Positions 1-6,177 are shown, counted from the stretch's first letter. The stretch: DNA of 10,510 bases from JAIPJO01 sp035269015 (GCA_035269015.1 DATFJU010000005.1:1-10510); one strand, 5' to 3'. The notes: generated by a model not told the origin, from the letters alone. Translations and numbers: made by a program.

Positions 1-55
1 TATTTTCTAGTTTAGATACTAATAATTGCATATATCTAGGGTCAAATTGATTCAT
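1..55 (-). CDS. N-terminus of an unidentified protein, cut by the window edge
   Basis: Reading leftward from the ATG at 53-55 gives 18 codons without a stop before the edge, starting MNQFDPRYMQLLVSKLEN. An alternative ATG lies at codon 9. The upstream side has a well-spaced promoter (-35 at 112-117, -10 at 90-95), which would give a leader of about 28 bases. The leader has no Shine-Dalgarno motif, like the other genes here. The mixed polar and hydrophobic composition looks like coding sequence rather than the poly-A/T spacer around it. The family cannot be recognised from 18 residues. The gene is divergent from tRNA-Arg. Confidence 0.55.
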   Translation of the reverse strand, partial: MNQFDPRYMQLLVSKLEN

Positions 56-89
56 ATGGGCTAAAATAATAATAAATAGATAACTATTT

Positions 90-117
90 ATTATATTTTA
101 CCCTTGAAAAGTGTAAA
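90..117 (-). promoter_or_regulatory. Sigma-70-type promoter for the leftward partial gene
   Basis: On the minus strand, TTTACA (112-117) and TATAAT (90-95) are separated by 16 bases. The predicted transcription start is near 83. The leader just downstream includes the small palindrome AAATAGATAACTATTT, which may form a weak hairpin. Confidence 0.6.
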
Positions 118-146
118 CCCCTTTGCAGCAAGGCTGACAAAAAAAC

Positions 147-175
147 TTGATTATTAAATATATATAAGTTATATT
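147..175 (+). promoter_or_regulatory. Promoter of tRNA-Arg
   Basis: TTGATT (147-152) and TATATT (170-175) are separated by 17 bases. This places the start about five bases before the mature tRNA 5' end at 187. Confidence 0.5.
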
Positions 176-186
176 TAATATGGTTT

Positions 187-258
187 GTTTCCATAGTTTA
201 ATGGATAAAACAAGAACCTCCTAAGTTCTAGATCCAGGTTCGACTCCTGGTGGAAACA
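187..258 (+). tRNA. tRNA-Arg (anticodon CCU)
   Basis: A full cloverleaf can be folded. The acceptor GTTTCCA pairs with TGGAAAC (251-257) and the discriminator is A258. The D stem is GTTT/AAAC and the anticodon stem is AGAAC/GTTCT around loop CTCCTAA. The T arm is CCAGG-TTCGACT-CCTGG. The anticodon CCT reads AGG. The discriminator is followed by CAA, so CCA is not encoded and must be added by tRNA nucleotidyltransferase. No strong terminator follows directly. The first hairpin with a T-run downstream is the palindromic repeat at 308-337 (T6 at 343-348). Confidence 0.95.
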
Positions 259-307
259 CAAAAAGTTTTCTAAGATAAAATAAAAATAAAAAATATAGTT
301 AAAAATG

Positions 308-337
308 ACTTTAGTCCAGAAAAACCTAGACTAAACT
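308..337 (-). repeat. Palindromic repeat, copy 1 (inverted orientation)
   Basis: The arms are 310-319 and 326-335 (TTTAGTCCAG / CTAGACTAAA), with one mismatch and an A-rich loop. Its reverse complement matches the repeat at 805-834 at all but about three of 30 positions, including the GG-plus-T-run loop. It is therefore the same element in the opposite orientation. On the plus strand it is followed by T6 at 343-348, so it may also act as a terminator for tRNA-Arg. Confidence 0.7.
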
Positions 338-457
338 CTAAATTTTTTATAAAATTTTTCTAAATTAATAAAAACAAAAATATATATAATTAGTTATTAA
401 ATTTAATTAATATTATTTAGCATAATAATTTTATCATATAGAGTTAACAGTTAAAAT

Positions 458-484
458 ATTGTTTTAAATATTAATTAAAACAAT
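458..484. repeat. Inverted repeat in AT-rich spacer
   Basis: ATTGTTTTAA (458-467) and TTAAAACAAT (475-484) form a perfect 10-bp stem with a 7-base loop. Weaker complementarity extends outward toward GTTA/TAAC. The role is unknown, and in sequence this AT-rich a chance origin is possible. Confidence 0.4.
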
Positions 485-556
485 TTAATGTCTAACTTAC
501 ATTAATATAAGTTTTATAAAGTACAGTTTTATTTAAAAGAGGCTTATTTTATAGGG

Positions 557-585
557 TTGACTCTTGTTATATTAATATTTATAAT
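557..585 (+). promoter_or_regulatory. Strong promoter of tRNA-Ala
   Basis: TTGACT (557-562) and a perfect TATAAT (580-585) are separated by 17 bases. The predicted start is near 591, about 25 bases before the mature tRNA. This is one of the best promoters in the window. Confidence 0.8.
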
Positions 586-590
586 AAGAC

Positions 591-608
591 AAGTTCTTCG
601 AGGAACTT
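591..608 (+). other. Hairpin in the 5' leader of pre-tRNA-Ala
   Basis: AAGTTC (591-596) pairs with GAACTT (603-608) around TTCGAG, and T-rich sequence follows up to 614. It sits right at the predicted transcript start and before the RNase P cleavage site at 616. It resembles a weak terminator but more probably folds the 5' leader of the precursor. Confidence 0.45.
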
Positions 609-615
609 TTTATTA

Positions 616-689
616 GGGCCCATAGCTCAGTTGGTTAGAGCGCTTGCATGGCATGCAAGAGGTCGCTGGTTCGAATCCAGTTGGGTCCA
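616..689 (+). tRNA. tRNA-Ala (anticodon GGC)
   Basis: The acceptor GGGCCCA (616-622) pairs with TGGGTCC (682-688), including a G-T pair, and the discriminator is A689. The D stem is GCTC/GAGC. The anticodon stem CTTGC/GCAAG encloses ATGGCAT, so the anticodon is GGC. The T arm is GCTGG-TTCGAAT-CCAGT. CCA is not encoded, since the discriminator is followed by CAA. Confidence 0.96.
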
Positions 690-804
690 CAACTGTTTTA
701 AACTTAGTACTATAGGTTTGTGTTCTAATAGAAGATTTATTAGAAAATATACTAGTTCTTTAAAGAACATAAGTTACAAAAGTAATAAAAAAATATAAAA
801 AAGT

Positions 805-834
805 ACTTTAGTCCAGGGTTTTCTGGACTAAAGT
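805..834 (+). repeat. Palindromic repeat, copy 2 (perfect 12-bp hairpin)
   Basis: ACTTTAGTCCAG (805-816) pairs perfectly with CTGGACTAAAGT (823-834) around loop GGTTTT. The bases 810-834 are identical to 854-878 of copy 3. No T-run follows, which argues against an ordinary intrinsic terminator. Confidence 0.85.
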
Positions 835-850
835 GTGTGGTGTGCAATAT

Positions 851-878
851 TTAAGTCCAGGGTTTTCTGGACTAAAGT
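851..878 (+). repeat. Palindromic repeat, copy 3
   Basis: It is identical to copy 2 over 25 bases (854-878), with the left arm changed to TTTAAGTCCAG so that the outer stem has one mismatch. The two direct copies start 44 bases apart, separated by a GT-rich spacer. It lies about 60 bases upstream of the trxB -35 box. Confidence 0.85.
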
Positions 879-897
879 TTGTACGCTAATACTAGTA

Positions 898-911
898 ATA
901 TTTGCAAATAT
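898..911. promoter_or_regulatory. 14-bp palindrome upstream of the trxB promoter (possible operator)
   Basis: ATATTTGCAAATAT is a perfect palindrome, 28 bases upstream of the trxB -35 box. The size and position would suit a regulator-binding site, but no regulator gene is nearby and AT-rich palindromes can arise by chance. Confidence 0.3.
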
Positions 912-939
912 AGTAAAATGTAAATAAGTTAGTTTAAAC

Positions 940-968
940 TTGCATTTTAATAGGAACAAGAATATAAT
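940..968 (+). promoter_or_regulatory. Promoter of trxB
   Basis: TTGCAT (940-945) and TATAAT (963-968) are separated by 17 bases. The predicted start is near 975, giving a leader of about 28 bases. No Shine-Dalgarno motif precedes the ATG at 1003. Confidence 0.7.
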
Positions 969-1002
969 AAAAGTAATTATTTAATAATTAATATTTAACA
1001 AT

Positions 1003-1932
1003 ATGTATGATACAATAATTATAGGTTCAGGTCCTGCTGGCATGACAGCAGCAATATATGCCTCAAGAAGAGAAATGAATGCTTTGGTTATTGGTAAAGA
1101 GCTAGGTGGCCAAATGGTATGGGCCTCTGAAATAGAAAATTATCCAGGGTTTAAAAGTATTAACGCATTTGAGCTTATTCAAAAGATGCAAGATCAGGTT
1201 AATTCTTTGGGTGTAGAAATAAAGACTGCTGAGGTGAAAAAAATTGAAAAGCGAGATGATGGTACCTTTAAGGTTTTTACAAATAAAGATGAGTATGAAG
1301 CTAGAACTGTAATTTTAGCTATAGGACTTTCTCCGCGAAGATTAGCTATAAAAGGAGAGGAAGAGTTAGGTGGAAAAGGAGTTTCTTATTGTGCAAATTG
1401 TGATGGACCTTTTTATAAAGATAAAATAGTAAGTGTAATTGGGGGTGGAAACTCTGCTCTTGATGCAGCTGAAATATTGTCTAAAATTGCTAAAAAAGTT
1501 TATTTGGTACACAGAAGAGATGAATTTAAAGCTTTTGAAGCTTTAGTTAATGAAGTAAAAAATAGAGAAAATATTGAATTAGTATTAAATTCTAGCCCTA
1601 AAGAGTTTCTCGGTGAAGAAAAATTAGAAAAAATGATTGTTGAAAATAAAAAAACTAAGGAAACTAGAGAGATTGATGTAGATGGTGTTTTTGTTGAAAT
1701 TGGAAGAATTGCACACACAGACCTTTTAAAGAGATTGGTTGATAGAAATGAAAAAAAAGAATTAGTAGTAGATAATTTAACTAAAACCAGAACTGAGGGT
1801 CTTTTTGCCTGTGGTGATGTTACTCAAGTAGAATTTAAGCAAATTCCAATTGCAATGGGTCAAGCTACAATTTCAGCTCTTAGTGCTTATCAATATTTAC
1901 AGACTATTGATTCAGAAAAAAATAATAGTTAA
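1003..1932 (+). CDS. trxB: Thioredoxin reductase (NADPH, FAD)
   Basis: This is a low-molecular-weight thioredoxin reductase. It moves electrons from NADPH through FAD and a redox disulfide to thioredoxin in the cytoplasm, supporting ribonucleotide reductase and thiol repair. At 309 residues it is the usual family length. Visible motifs are the FAD-binding GSGPAG at 8-13, the redox-active CANC at 130-133 followed by DG, the NADPH-binding GGGNSA at 147-152, HRR at 170-172 (which binds the NADPH 2'-phosphate) and the C-terminal FAD motif GDV at 271-273. The HRR motif favours true NADPH use over ferredoxin-linked or flavin-only relatives. The active site has Asn where Thr or Val is more usual (CATC/CAVC). 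The gene is transcribed alone, with a promoter at 940-968 and a terminator at 1951-1981. Confidence 0.96.
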   Translation: MYDTIIIGSGPAGMTAAIYASRREMNALVIGKELGGQMVWASEIENYPGFKSINAFELIQKMQDQVNSLGVEIKTAEVKKIEKRDDGTFKVFTNKDEYEARTVILAIGLSPRRLAIKGEEELGGKGVSYCANCDGPFYKDKIVSVIGGGNSALDAAEILSKIAKKVYLVHRRDEFKAFEALVNEVKNRENIELVLNSSPKEFLGEEKLEKMIVENKKTKETREIDVDGVFVEIGRIAHTDLLKRLVDRNEKKELVVDNLTKTRTEGLFACGDVTQVEFKQIPIAMGQATISALSAYQYLQTIDSEKNNS

Positions 1933-1950
1933 AAGACTAAACTCTTATAT

Positions 1951-1981
1951 AAAGGCTTCTTTTTAAAAAGAAGCCTTTTTT
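1951..1981 (+). terminator. Intrinsic terminator of trxB
   Basis: AAAGGCTTCTTTTT (1951-1964) pairs perfectly with AAAAAGAAGCCTTT (1965-1978), and a T-run follows through 1981. It lies 18 bases after the trxB stop. The stem ends in A-rich and T-rich arms, so it may also work leftward. Confidence 0.9.
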
Positions 1982-2008
1982 GTTTTTAATTATATATTAT
2001 GATATAAT
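1980..2008 (+). promoter_or_regulatory. Probable promoter of the four-gene glycan operon
   Basis: TTGTTT (1980-1985) and TATAAT (2003-2008) are separated by 17 bases. The -35 box overlaps the tail of the trxB terminator. A second TATAAT at 2023-2028 has a poorer -35 box and would leave almost no leader, so the first is preferred. Confidence 0.5.
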
Positions 2009-2043
2009 ATAATAAAATTAGTTATAATTACAAAAATAATTAT

Positions 2044-3366
2044 ATGAATAAAAATGAAAAAATTCACTTGATTGCTATAAATATGGGGTATGGGCACCAA
2101 AGAGCAGCTCAACCACTTGTTGATATTAGTAGTGAAGGGGTTGTTAATATTAATGATTATGAAGGCATAGATCCTAAAGAAAAAAGATCATGGCATAAGG
2201 GGAGAAAGTGGTATGAAATTATTTCTTATTTTAAAAAAGTACCAATATTAGGTTCTCTGGTTTTTAATATAATGGATTCTTTTCAAAGAATAGCTCCGTT
2301 TTATCCGAGAAGAGATCTTTCTAAACCATCAGCTCAACAAAGGTATTTTTATAAAAAAGTAAAGTCTGGTACTGGTAAAAAATTAATAAACCGTTTAAAT
2401 CAAAATCCTTTACCTTTTGTAACGACGTTTTTTGTGCCTGCTTATTTTGCGGAATATTATAATTATAAGGGTGATATTTATTGTGTAGTTTGTGATGCTG
2501 ATGTTTCCAGGGCCTGGGCTCCTCTTAAACCTAAAACCTCCAAAGTTAAATATTTAGCTCCAAACAAAAGAGTAAAAGAAAGATTAAAACTCTATGGTGT
2601 TAGAGATAAAAATGTTGATATTTCTGGGTTTCCCTTACCAAAAGAAAATATTGGAGGCAAAAGCATGAATACTTTAAAGGCTGATTTAAGAAAACGATTG
2701 TGCATGTTAGATCCAAAAGGGGTATATAGAAAGAAATATTCAAAATTAATTAATGATTATTTAGGTCCACTTGAAAGTATAAAAAAACCAGAAAGACCCT
2801 TAACTATTACTTTTGCTGTTGGAGGCGCTGGTGCACAAAGAGCATTGGGTGTAAATATTATAAAAAATTTAAAAGATAAAATTAGTAATAATGAGATAAT
2901 GATAAATTTAGTTGCAGGAAGTAGAGATGATGTTTATCAGTGCTTTTCAAAAGCTTTAAAAGAAATAGGCTTATTAGATTCAGAAAATGTAAAAATAATA
3001 TTTAACAAAGACAAGGTTAAATATTTCTCACTTTTTAATAAAACATTGAGAGATACTGATATTTTATGGACGAAACCATCAGAGTTAACTTTTTATAGTG
3101 GGCTTGGTCTGCCAATTTTAATGTCTAGCCCTATAGGTTCGCAAGAATATTATAACAGAGAGTGGCTAATTGCTATTGGTGCGGGACTTGATAGTAAAAA
3201 GGTTGCACATGTTAATGAGTGGTTGTTTGATTGGCTTGATTCTGGTTGGTTGGCCGAGGCTGCTATGCAAGGCTATCTGGATGCACCAAGCATGGGAACA
3301 TACAATATAGAAGATATAGTATTGAAAAATAAAACAAAAGAAATTGATGATGTTCATTTGTTATAA
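2044..3366 (+). CDS. GT28/MGDG-synthase-like GT-B glycosyltransferase
   Basis: This is a probable cytoplasmic or membrane-associated GT-B glycosyltransferase related to MurG and to monogalactosyldiacylglycerol synthases. Those enzymes move a sugar from a nucleotide donor to a lipid-linked or lipid acceptor. The N-terminal half holds GYGHQRAA at 15-22, matching the GxGHxxAA acceptor-domain motif. The C-terminal half has a glycine-rich turn (FAVGGAGAQ, 257-265). Around 343-375 lies the donor-binding region, with KPSELT, GLP and SQEYYN in the order seen as KPGGLT, GxP and GQExxN in MurG/MGDG synthases. The glycines of KPGG are replaced by Ser-Glu, so donor choice or activity may differ. No signal peptide or clear membrane helix is seen. 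The gene is 440 residues long and first in the operon, with a 19-base gap to the next. The exact substrate is unknown. Confidence 0.75.
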   Translation: MNKNEKIHLIAINMGYGHQRAAQPLVDISSEGVVNINDYEGIDPKEKRSWHKGRKWYEIISYFKKVPILGSLVFNIMDSFQRIAPFYPRRDLSKPSAQQRYFYKKVKSGTGKKLINRLNQNPLPFVTTFFVPAYFAEYYNYKGDIYCVVCDADVSRAWAPLKPKTSKVKYLAPNKRVKERLKLYGVRDKNVDISGFPLPKENIGGKSMNTLKADLRKRLCMLDPKGVYRKKYSKLINDYLGPLESIKKPERPLTITFAVGGAGAQRALGVNIIKNLKDKISNNEIMINLVAGSRDDVYQCFSKALKEIGLLDSENVKIIFNKDKVKYFSLFNKTLRDTDILWTKPSELTFYSGLGLPILMSSPIGSQEYYNREWLIAIGAGLDSKKVAHVNEWLFDWLDSGWLAEAAMQGYLDAPSMGTYNIEDIVLKNKTKEIDDVHLL

Positions 3367-3385
3367 ACATTTAAGATAAAAAATT

Positions 3386-4321
3386 ATGACCTGGTTGTCG
3401 GTAGCTATAATAGCGTATTTTTTGCTAGCTTTAGTAAATATTTTAGATAAGTTTTTACTCGAAAACGCTGTTAACAGTAGTAGGGCCTATACTTTTTTAG
3501 TGGGTGTCTTAGGAATGGTAGTATTTGTATTAGCTCCTTGGTTTTTAAGGTGGCCTGGAATAGAGCAATTCTTTTTTAATATTTTAATTGGAACATTATT
3601 TCCGTTAGCTTTATTATTTTTTTATGCAGCCCTTAGAAAAGGGGAGGCTTCAAAAACCCTTCTTTTAGTGGGTGGGGCTGTGCCTGTTTTTACTTTAATT
3701 TTTTCATTAATACTTTTAAATGAAAGTTTTAGTTCTAGGCAGTGGTTAGCTCTTAGTTTTTTGCTTGTGGGCACAATAATAATTTCATGGTTGCCGGAGA
3801 AACAGAATTTTTGGCATAAAGCTTTAGAAGTGTTAAAAATAAATAGAAAAAAAGCTTATAAAGGGCTAATATTAGCTTCTTTAGCTGCTATTTTTTTCTC
3901 TTTGTTTTTCATTGGTTCAAAAGAAGCTTTTAATAATCAAGAGTTTTTTAGCGCCTTTATCTGGATAAGAGGGGGAAGTTTTATTTTTGTATTACTTTTT
4001 CTTTTTCATAATAAATCAAGAAAAACAATATTTAAAAATATAAAGAAATTAAATACTAAAAAAGGTTCAATTTTTATTGCTAATCAAGGATTAGCAGCTG
4101 GTGGTTTTTTAATGCAAAACTATGCTATTAGTTTAACCTCAGTGGCCCTAGTTAATGCCTTGCAGGGAGTTCAATATGTTTTTATTATAATAATAGGTGT
4201 GATAGCAACCTTATTTTTTCCTAAATTTTTAAGTGAAAACATTTCTAAACCAATAATTATACAAAAGATTATCGCTGTAATACTAATAGCTTTTGGACTT
4301 TACCTTATTGCGTATGCGTAA
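3386..4321 (+). CDS. EamA-family (DMT superfamily) membrane transporter
   Basis: This is an integral membrane protein with about ten hydrophobic helices arranged as two EamA repeats (roughly residues 3-136 and 158-310), linked by a basic cytoplasmic stretch near 138-158. At 311 residues it has the usual ten-helix EamA length. The end of repeat 1 shows the family pattern ALRKGEAS, then VGGAVPVFT and LNESFSSRQW. Repeat 2 has NYAISLTSVALVNALQG. Family members export small metabolites, and some relatives flip lipid-linked sugars. Its place between two glycosyltransferases and an anchored hydrolase makes a role in moving a sugar or glycolipid across the membrane attractive, but that is inference. 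The stop codon overlaps the next gene by eight bases (ATGCGTAA). Confidence 0.85.
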   Translation: MTWLSVAIIAYFLLALVNILDKFLLENAVNSSRAYTFLVGVLGMVVFVLAPWFLRWPGIEQFFFNILIGTLFPLALLFFYAALRKGEASKTLLLVGGAVPVFTLIFSLILLNESFSSRQWLALSFLLVGTIIISWLPEKQNFWHKALEVLKINRKKAYKGLILASLAAIFFSLFFIGSKEAFNNQEFFSAFIWIRGGSFIFVLLFLFHNKSRKTIFKNIKKLNTKKGSIFIANQGLAAGGFLMQNYAISLTSVALVNALQGVQYVFIIIIGVIATLFFPKFLSENISKPIIIQKIIAVILIAFGLYLIAYA

Positions 4322-5327
4322 ACATATTAATATAAATATAATTTTAATAATAATGATTTTATTTATTGTTGTTTTTATTTATTTAATTAAAGTAGCTAAA
4401 TATTATCCTCAAAATCCTAATTTAAAAGCTAGTGAAAATTTTTTTGGTGTTACTTATTCAGATAAATTTGCTAAAGAATTAAAACTGGATCCAGTAAAAG
4501 CACACCAGGATATTATTAATGATTTACAAGTAAAATATATTAGATTACCAATTTATTGGGATCAAGTTGAAAAAAAAGAAGGAAATTTTGATTTTTCACA
4601 ATATGAAAAAATGCTTCAAGACGGTAAAAAAAATAATGTTAAATATATTGTTAGCATTGGTTATAGATTGCCAAGGTGGCCAGAGTGCCACTTTCCTAAA
4701 TGGATGGATGAAGAAGATATAAGAAATAAAGATGATAAAGTTTTAAGTTATCTTAAAAAAACAGTAAATCATTTTAAAAATTATGATAATATTCTATACT
4801 GGCAAGTAGAAAATGAGCCATTTTTAAATAGTTTTGGTATTTGTCCAAAATATGATGAAAATTTATTAATGCAAGAGATTGATTTAGTAAAAAAACTAGA
4901 TGATAGAAAAATTATTATCTCTGCTTCAGGTGAATTAGGAGCGTGGAATAAGGAAAATAAAATAGCAGATATATTTGCTACAACTCTATATAGAGTTGTA
5001 TATAATCCAGTTTTAGGTTATTTTAGATACCCTTTGCCACCGTGGGTTTATAAACTTAAAGCTAAAGCTACTGGAGTTGATATTAATGAGAGTTTGCTGA
5101 TTGAGTTACAAGCAGAACCTTGGATTAAAAACGGAACATTAGCTGATGCTAAGGCTGATGAATATAATAAGTCTTTTAGTGTTGATCAATTTAAAGCAAA
5201 CACAGATTATGCTATAAGAACCGATTTTAAACAAGTATATTTCTGGGGTGTAGAATGGTGGTACTTACAGAATTTAAAAGGCAATAATGAATATTATAAT
5301 TTAGCAAAAGAAATATTTAAGAATTAA
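4314..5327 (+). CDS. Membrane-anchored glycoside hydrolase, clan GH-A-like TIM barrel
   Basis: The predicted protein has 337 residues from the ATG at 4314. A single N-terminal hydrophobic helix (about residues 8-25) after MRKHIN should anchor it with the catalytic domain outside. The soluble part reads as a (beta/alpha)8 glycosidase: FFGVTYS at the first strand, then RLPIYWDQVE, then WQVENEP (163-169). In WQVENEP, N167-E168 fit the clan GH-A acid/base motif after strand 4. LQAEPW (265-270) supplies E268 as probable nucleophile after strand 7, and FWGVEWWYL follows at the last strand. It is cellulase/GH5/GH39-like, but the family cannot be fixed by eye. An in-frame TTG at 4293 would add seven residues inside the transporter gene. 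The ATG overlapping the upstream stop is preferred and implies translational coupling. It probably trims or transfers surface glycan. Confidence 0.78.
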   Translation: MRKHININIILIIMILFIVVFIYLIKVAKYYPQNPNLKASENFFGVTYSDKFAKELKLDPVKAHQDIINDLQVKYIRLPIYWDQVEKKEGNFDFSQYEKMLQDGKKNNVKYIVSIGYRLPRWPECHFPKWMDEEDIRNKDDKVLSYLKKTVNHFKNYDNILYWQVENEPFLNSFGICPKYDENLLMQEIDLVKKLDDRKIIISASGELGAWNKENKIADIFATTLYRVVYNPVLGYFRYPLPPWVYKLKAKATGVDINESLLIELQAEPWIKNGTLADAKADEYNKSFSVDQFKANTDYAIRTDFKQVYFWGVEWWYLQNLKGNNEYYNLAKEIFKN

Positions 5328-5329
5328 CT

Positions 5330-6034
5330 ATGAAATTATCAATTATCATACCCACACTTAATGAAGAAAAATATATATCATATTTACTTACATCCATTAA
5401 AGAACAGGAATATAATGATTATGAAATTATAGTATCAGATGCTAATTCAGAGGATAACACTGTTAAAATAGCTAATGATAATAATTGTAGGGTTATAATT
5501 AGTAAAAAAAGACATCCATCTCATCAAAGAAATCAAGGAGCTAAAATAGCTAAAGGAGATACTTTGTTGTTTTTAGACGCTGACACAAGGTTACCTAGTA
5601 TGTTTTTAAAGAACATTGTTAATGAATTTGAGAATAGACAACTTCTGGGTGGAGGTTTTTATATAAAAATAAAAAAACAAAAACTTAAATATTTAATTTT
5701 AAGTAAAGTATTAAATAGTATTTTTAAAACATCTCAAATGATATTGCCTAGCAATATTGGTATAGCTATTATTGTTCAAAAACAAATTCATAATAAAATA
5801 AATGGGTTTGATGAAAGTATTTTTATTGGAGAAGATTATGATTATAGTAAAAAGATTTTTAAAAAAGGAAAATTTAGAATGATGAAATCATCATATATAG
5901 AATATTCGCCTCGTAGATTAGAAAAGGAAGGTTTTTTTACGGTTATTTTAAAATGGTTAAAGGCAGCTTTTTATTTTCTCTTTATTGGTCCTATTAGAAA
6001 AAAAATTGTTAAATATGATTTTGGAAAACATTAA
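5330..6034 (+). CDS. Short family 2 glycosyltransferase (GT-A fold)
   Basis: This is a GT2 enzyme of 234 residues. It starts with the classic SIIIPTLNEE (4-13) and has SDANSEDNT (36-44) in the nucleotide-binding region. The metal-binding DAD triad is at 83-85 (FLDADT), and GFDE (159-162) followed by GEDYD (167-171) provides the probable catalytic acid. A hydrophobic segment near 202-222 flanked by lysines suggests a peripheral or monotopic membrane association. It resembles the short stand-alone GT2 proteins that use polyprenyl-phosphate or lipid-linked acceptors, but donor and acceptor are unknown. It begins two bases after the hydrolase stop, is the last gene of the operon, and is followed by a terminator at 6059-6084. 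Confidence 0.88.
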   Translation: MKLSIIIPTLNEEKYISYLLTSIKEQEYNDYEIIVSDANSEDNTVKIANDNNCRVIISKKRHPSHQRNQGAKIAKGDTLLFLDADTRLPSMFLKNIVNEFENRQLLGGGFYIKIKKQKLKYLILSKVLNSIFKTSQMILPSNIGIAIIVQKQIHNKINGFDESIFIGEDYDYSKKIFKKGKFRMMKSSYIEYSPRRLEKEGFFTVILKWLKAAFYFLFIGPIRKKIVKYDFGKH

Positions 6035-6058
6035 AGTTATTTAAATTATCTTTTTATA

Positions 6059-6084
6059 AAAACAACCCATTTAAGGGTTGTTTT
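6059..6084. terminator. Bidirectional terminator between the glycan operon and tRNA-Gly
   Basis: AAAACAACCC (6059-6068) pairs perfectly with GGGTTGTTTT (6075-6084) around ATTTAA. T-rich sequence follows on the plus strand, and a T-run also follows on the minus strand (6051-6062 read leftward). It lies 24 bases after the glycosyltransferase stop and 9 bases beyond the 3' end of tRNA-Gly, so it should end both convergent transcripts. Confidence 0.88.
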
Positions 6085-6093
6085 ATCTTTATG

Positions 6094-6167
6094 AGCGGGT
6101 AGGGGGAATCGAACCCCCATCTTCAGCTTGGAAGGCTGACATAATGAAACCATTATACGATACCCGC
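6094..6167 (-). tRNA. tRNA-Gly (anticodon UCC)
   Basis: On the minus strand the acceptor GCGGGTA (6161-6167) pairs with TACCCGC (6095-6101), and the discriminator is T. The anticodon stem TCAGC/GCTGA encloses CTTCCAA, giving TCC, which reads GGA. The T arm is GGGGG-TTCGATT-CCCCC. CCA is not encoded, since the discriminator is followed by CAT. The gene lies 22 bases after the lgt stop on the same strand and just before a terminator. Confidence 0.96.
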
Positions 6168-6177
6168 AATATTTAAT

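Larger units (their letters stand above)
259..556. other. Very AT-rich spacer without genes
   Basis: No reading frame of useful length is seen on either strand. The stretch holds one degenerate palindromic repeat (308-337) followed by a T-run, and a 10-bp perfect inverted repeat at 458-467/475-484 (ATTGTTTTAA). The rest is A/T runs. Confidence 0.7.
690..939. other. Spacer between tRNA-Ala and trxB, rich in hairpins
   Basis: No protein gene is seen. The spacer contains an 8-bp hairpin (723-730/738-745), the perfect palindrome GTTCTTTAAAGAAC (755-768), two tandem palindromic repeats (805-834 and 851-878) and a 14-bp palindrome (898-911). None of these is followed by a convincing T-run, so the tRNA-Ala terminator is not identified. 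Confidence 0.65.

Noticed and set aside
187..258. tRNA-Arg as an integration site of a mobile element
   Set aside because: No integrase gene and no direct repeat of the tRNA 3' end was seen elsewhere in the window.
805..878. Tandem palindromic repeats as a small CRISPR array
   Set aside because: There are only two units, the repeats are full palindromes, the single spacer is short (about 16-20 bases) and no cas gene is present.
805..878. Tandem palindromic repeats as ordinary intrinsic terminators of tRNA-Ala
   Set aside because: Neither hairpin is followed by a T-run, and they lie more than 100 bases after the tRNA. Copy 1 does have a downstream T-run, so a terminator role is left open only there.
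1500..1718. Open frame on the minus strand inside trxB
   Set aside because: It is antisense to well-conserved trxB codons, and its low-complexity Ser/Leu/Phe composition is typical of a reverse frame of AT-rich coding DNA.
3166..3357. Open frame on the minus strand inside the GT28-like gene
   Set aside because: It is antisense to the conserved C-terminal region of the glycosyltransferase, with no promoter or family resemblance.
4293..4316. TTG start for the glycoside hydrolase, seven codons upstream
   Set aside because: It lies deeper in the transporter gene and adds no recognised residues. The ATG at 4314 overlaps the upstream stop in a common coupling arrangement and gives a clean anchor sequence.
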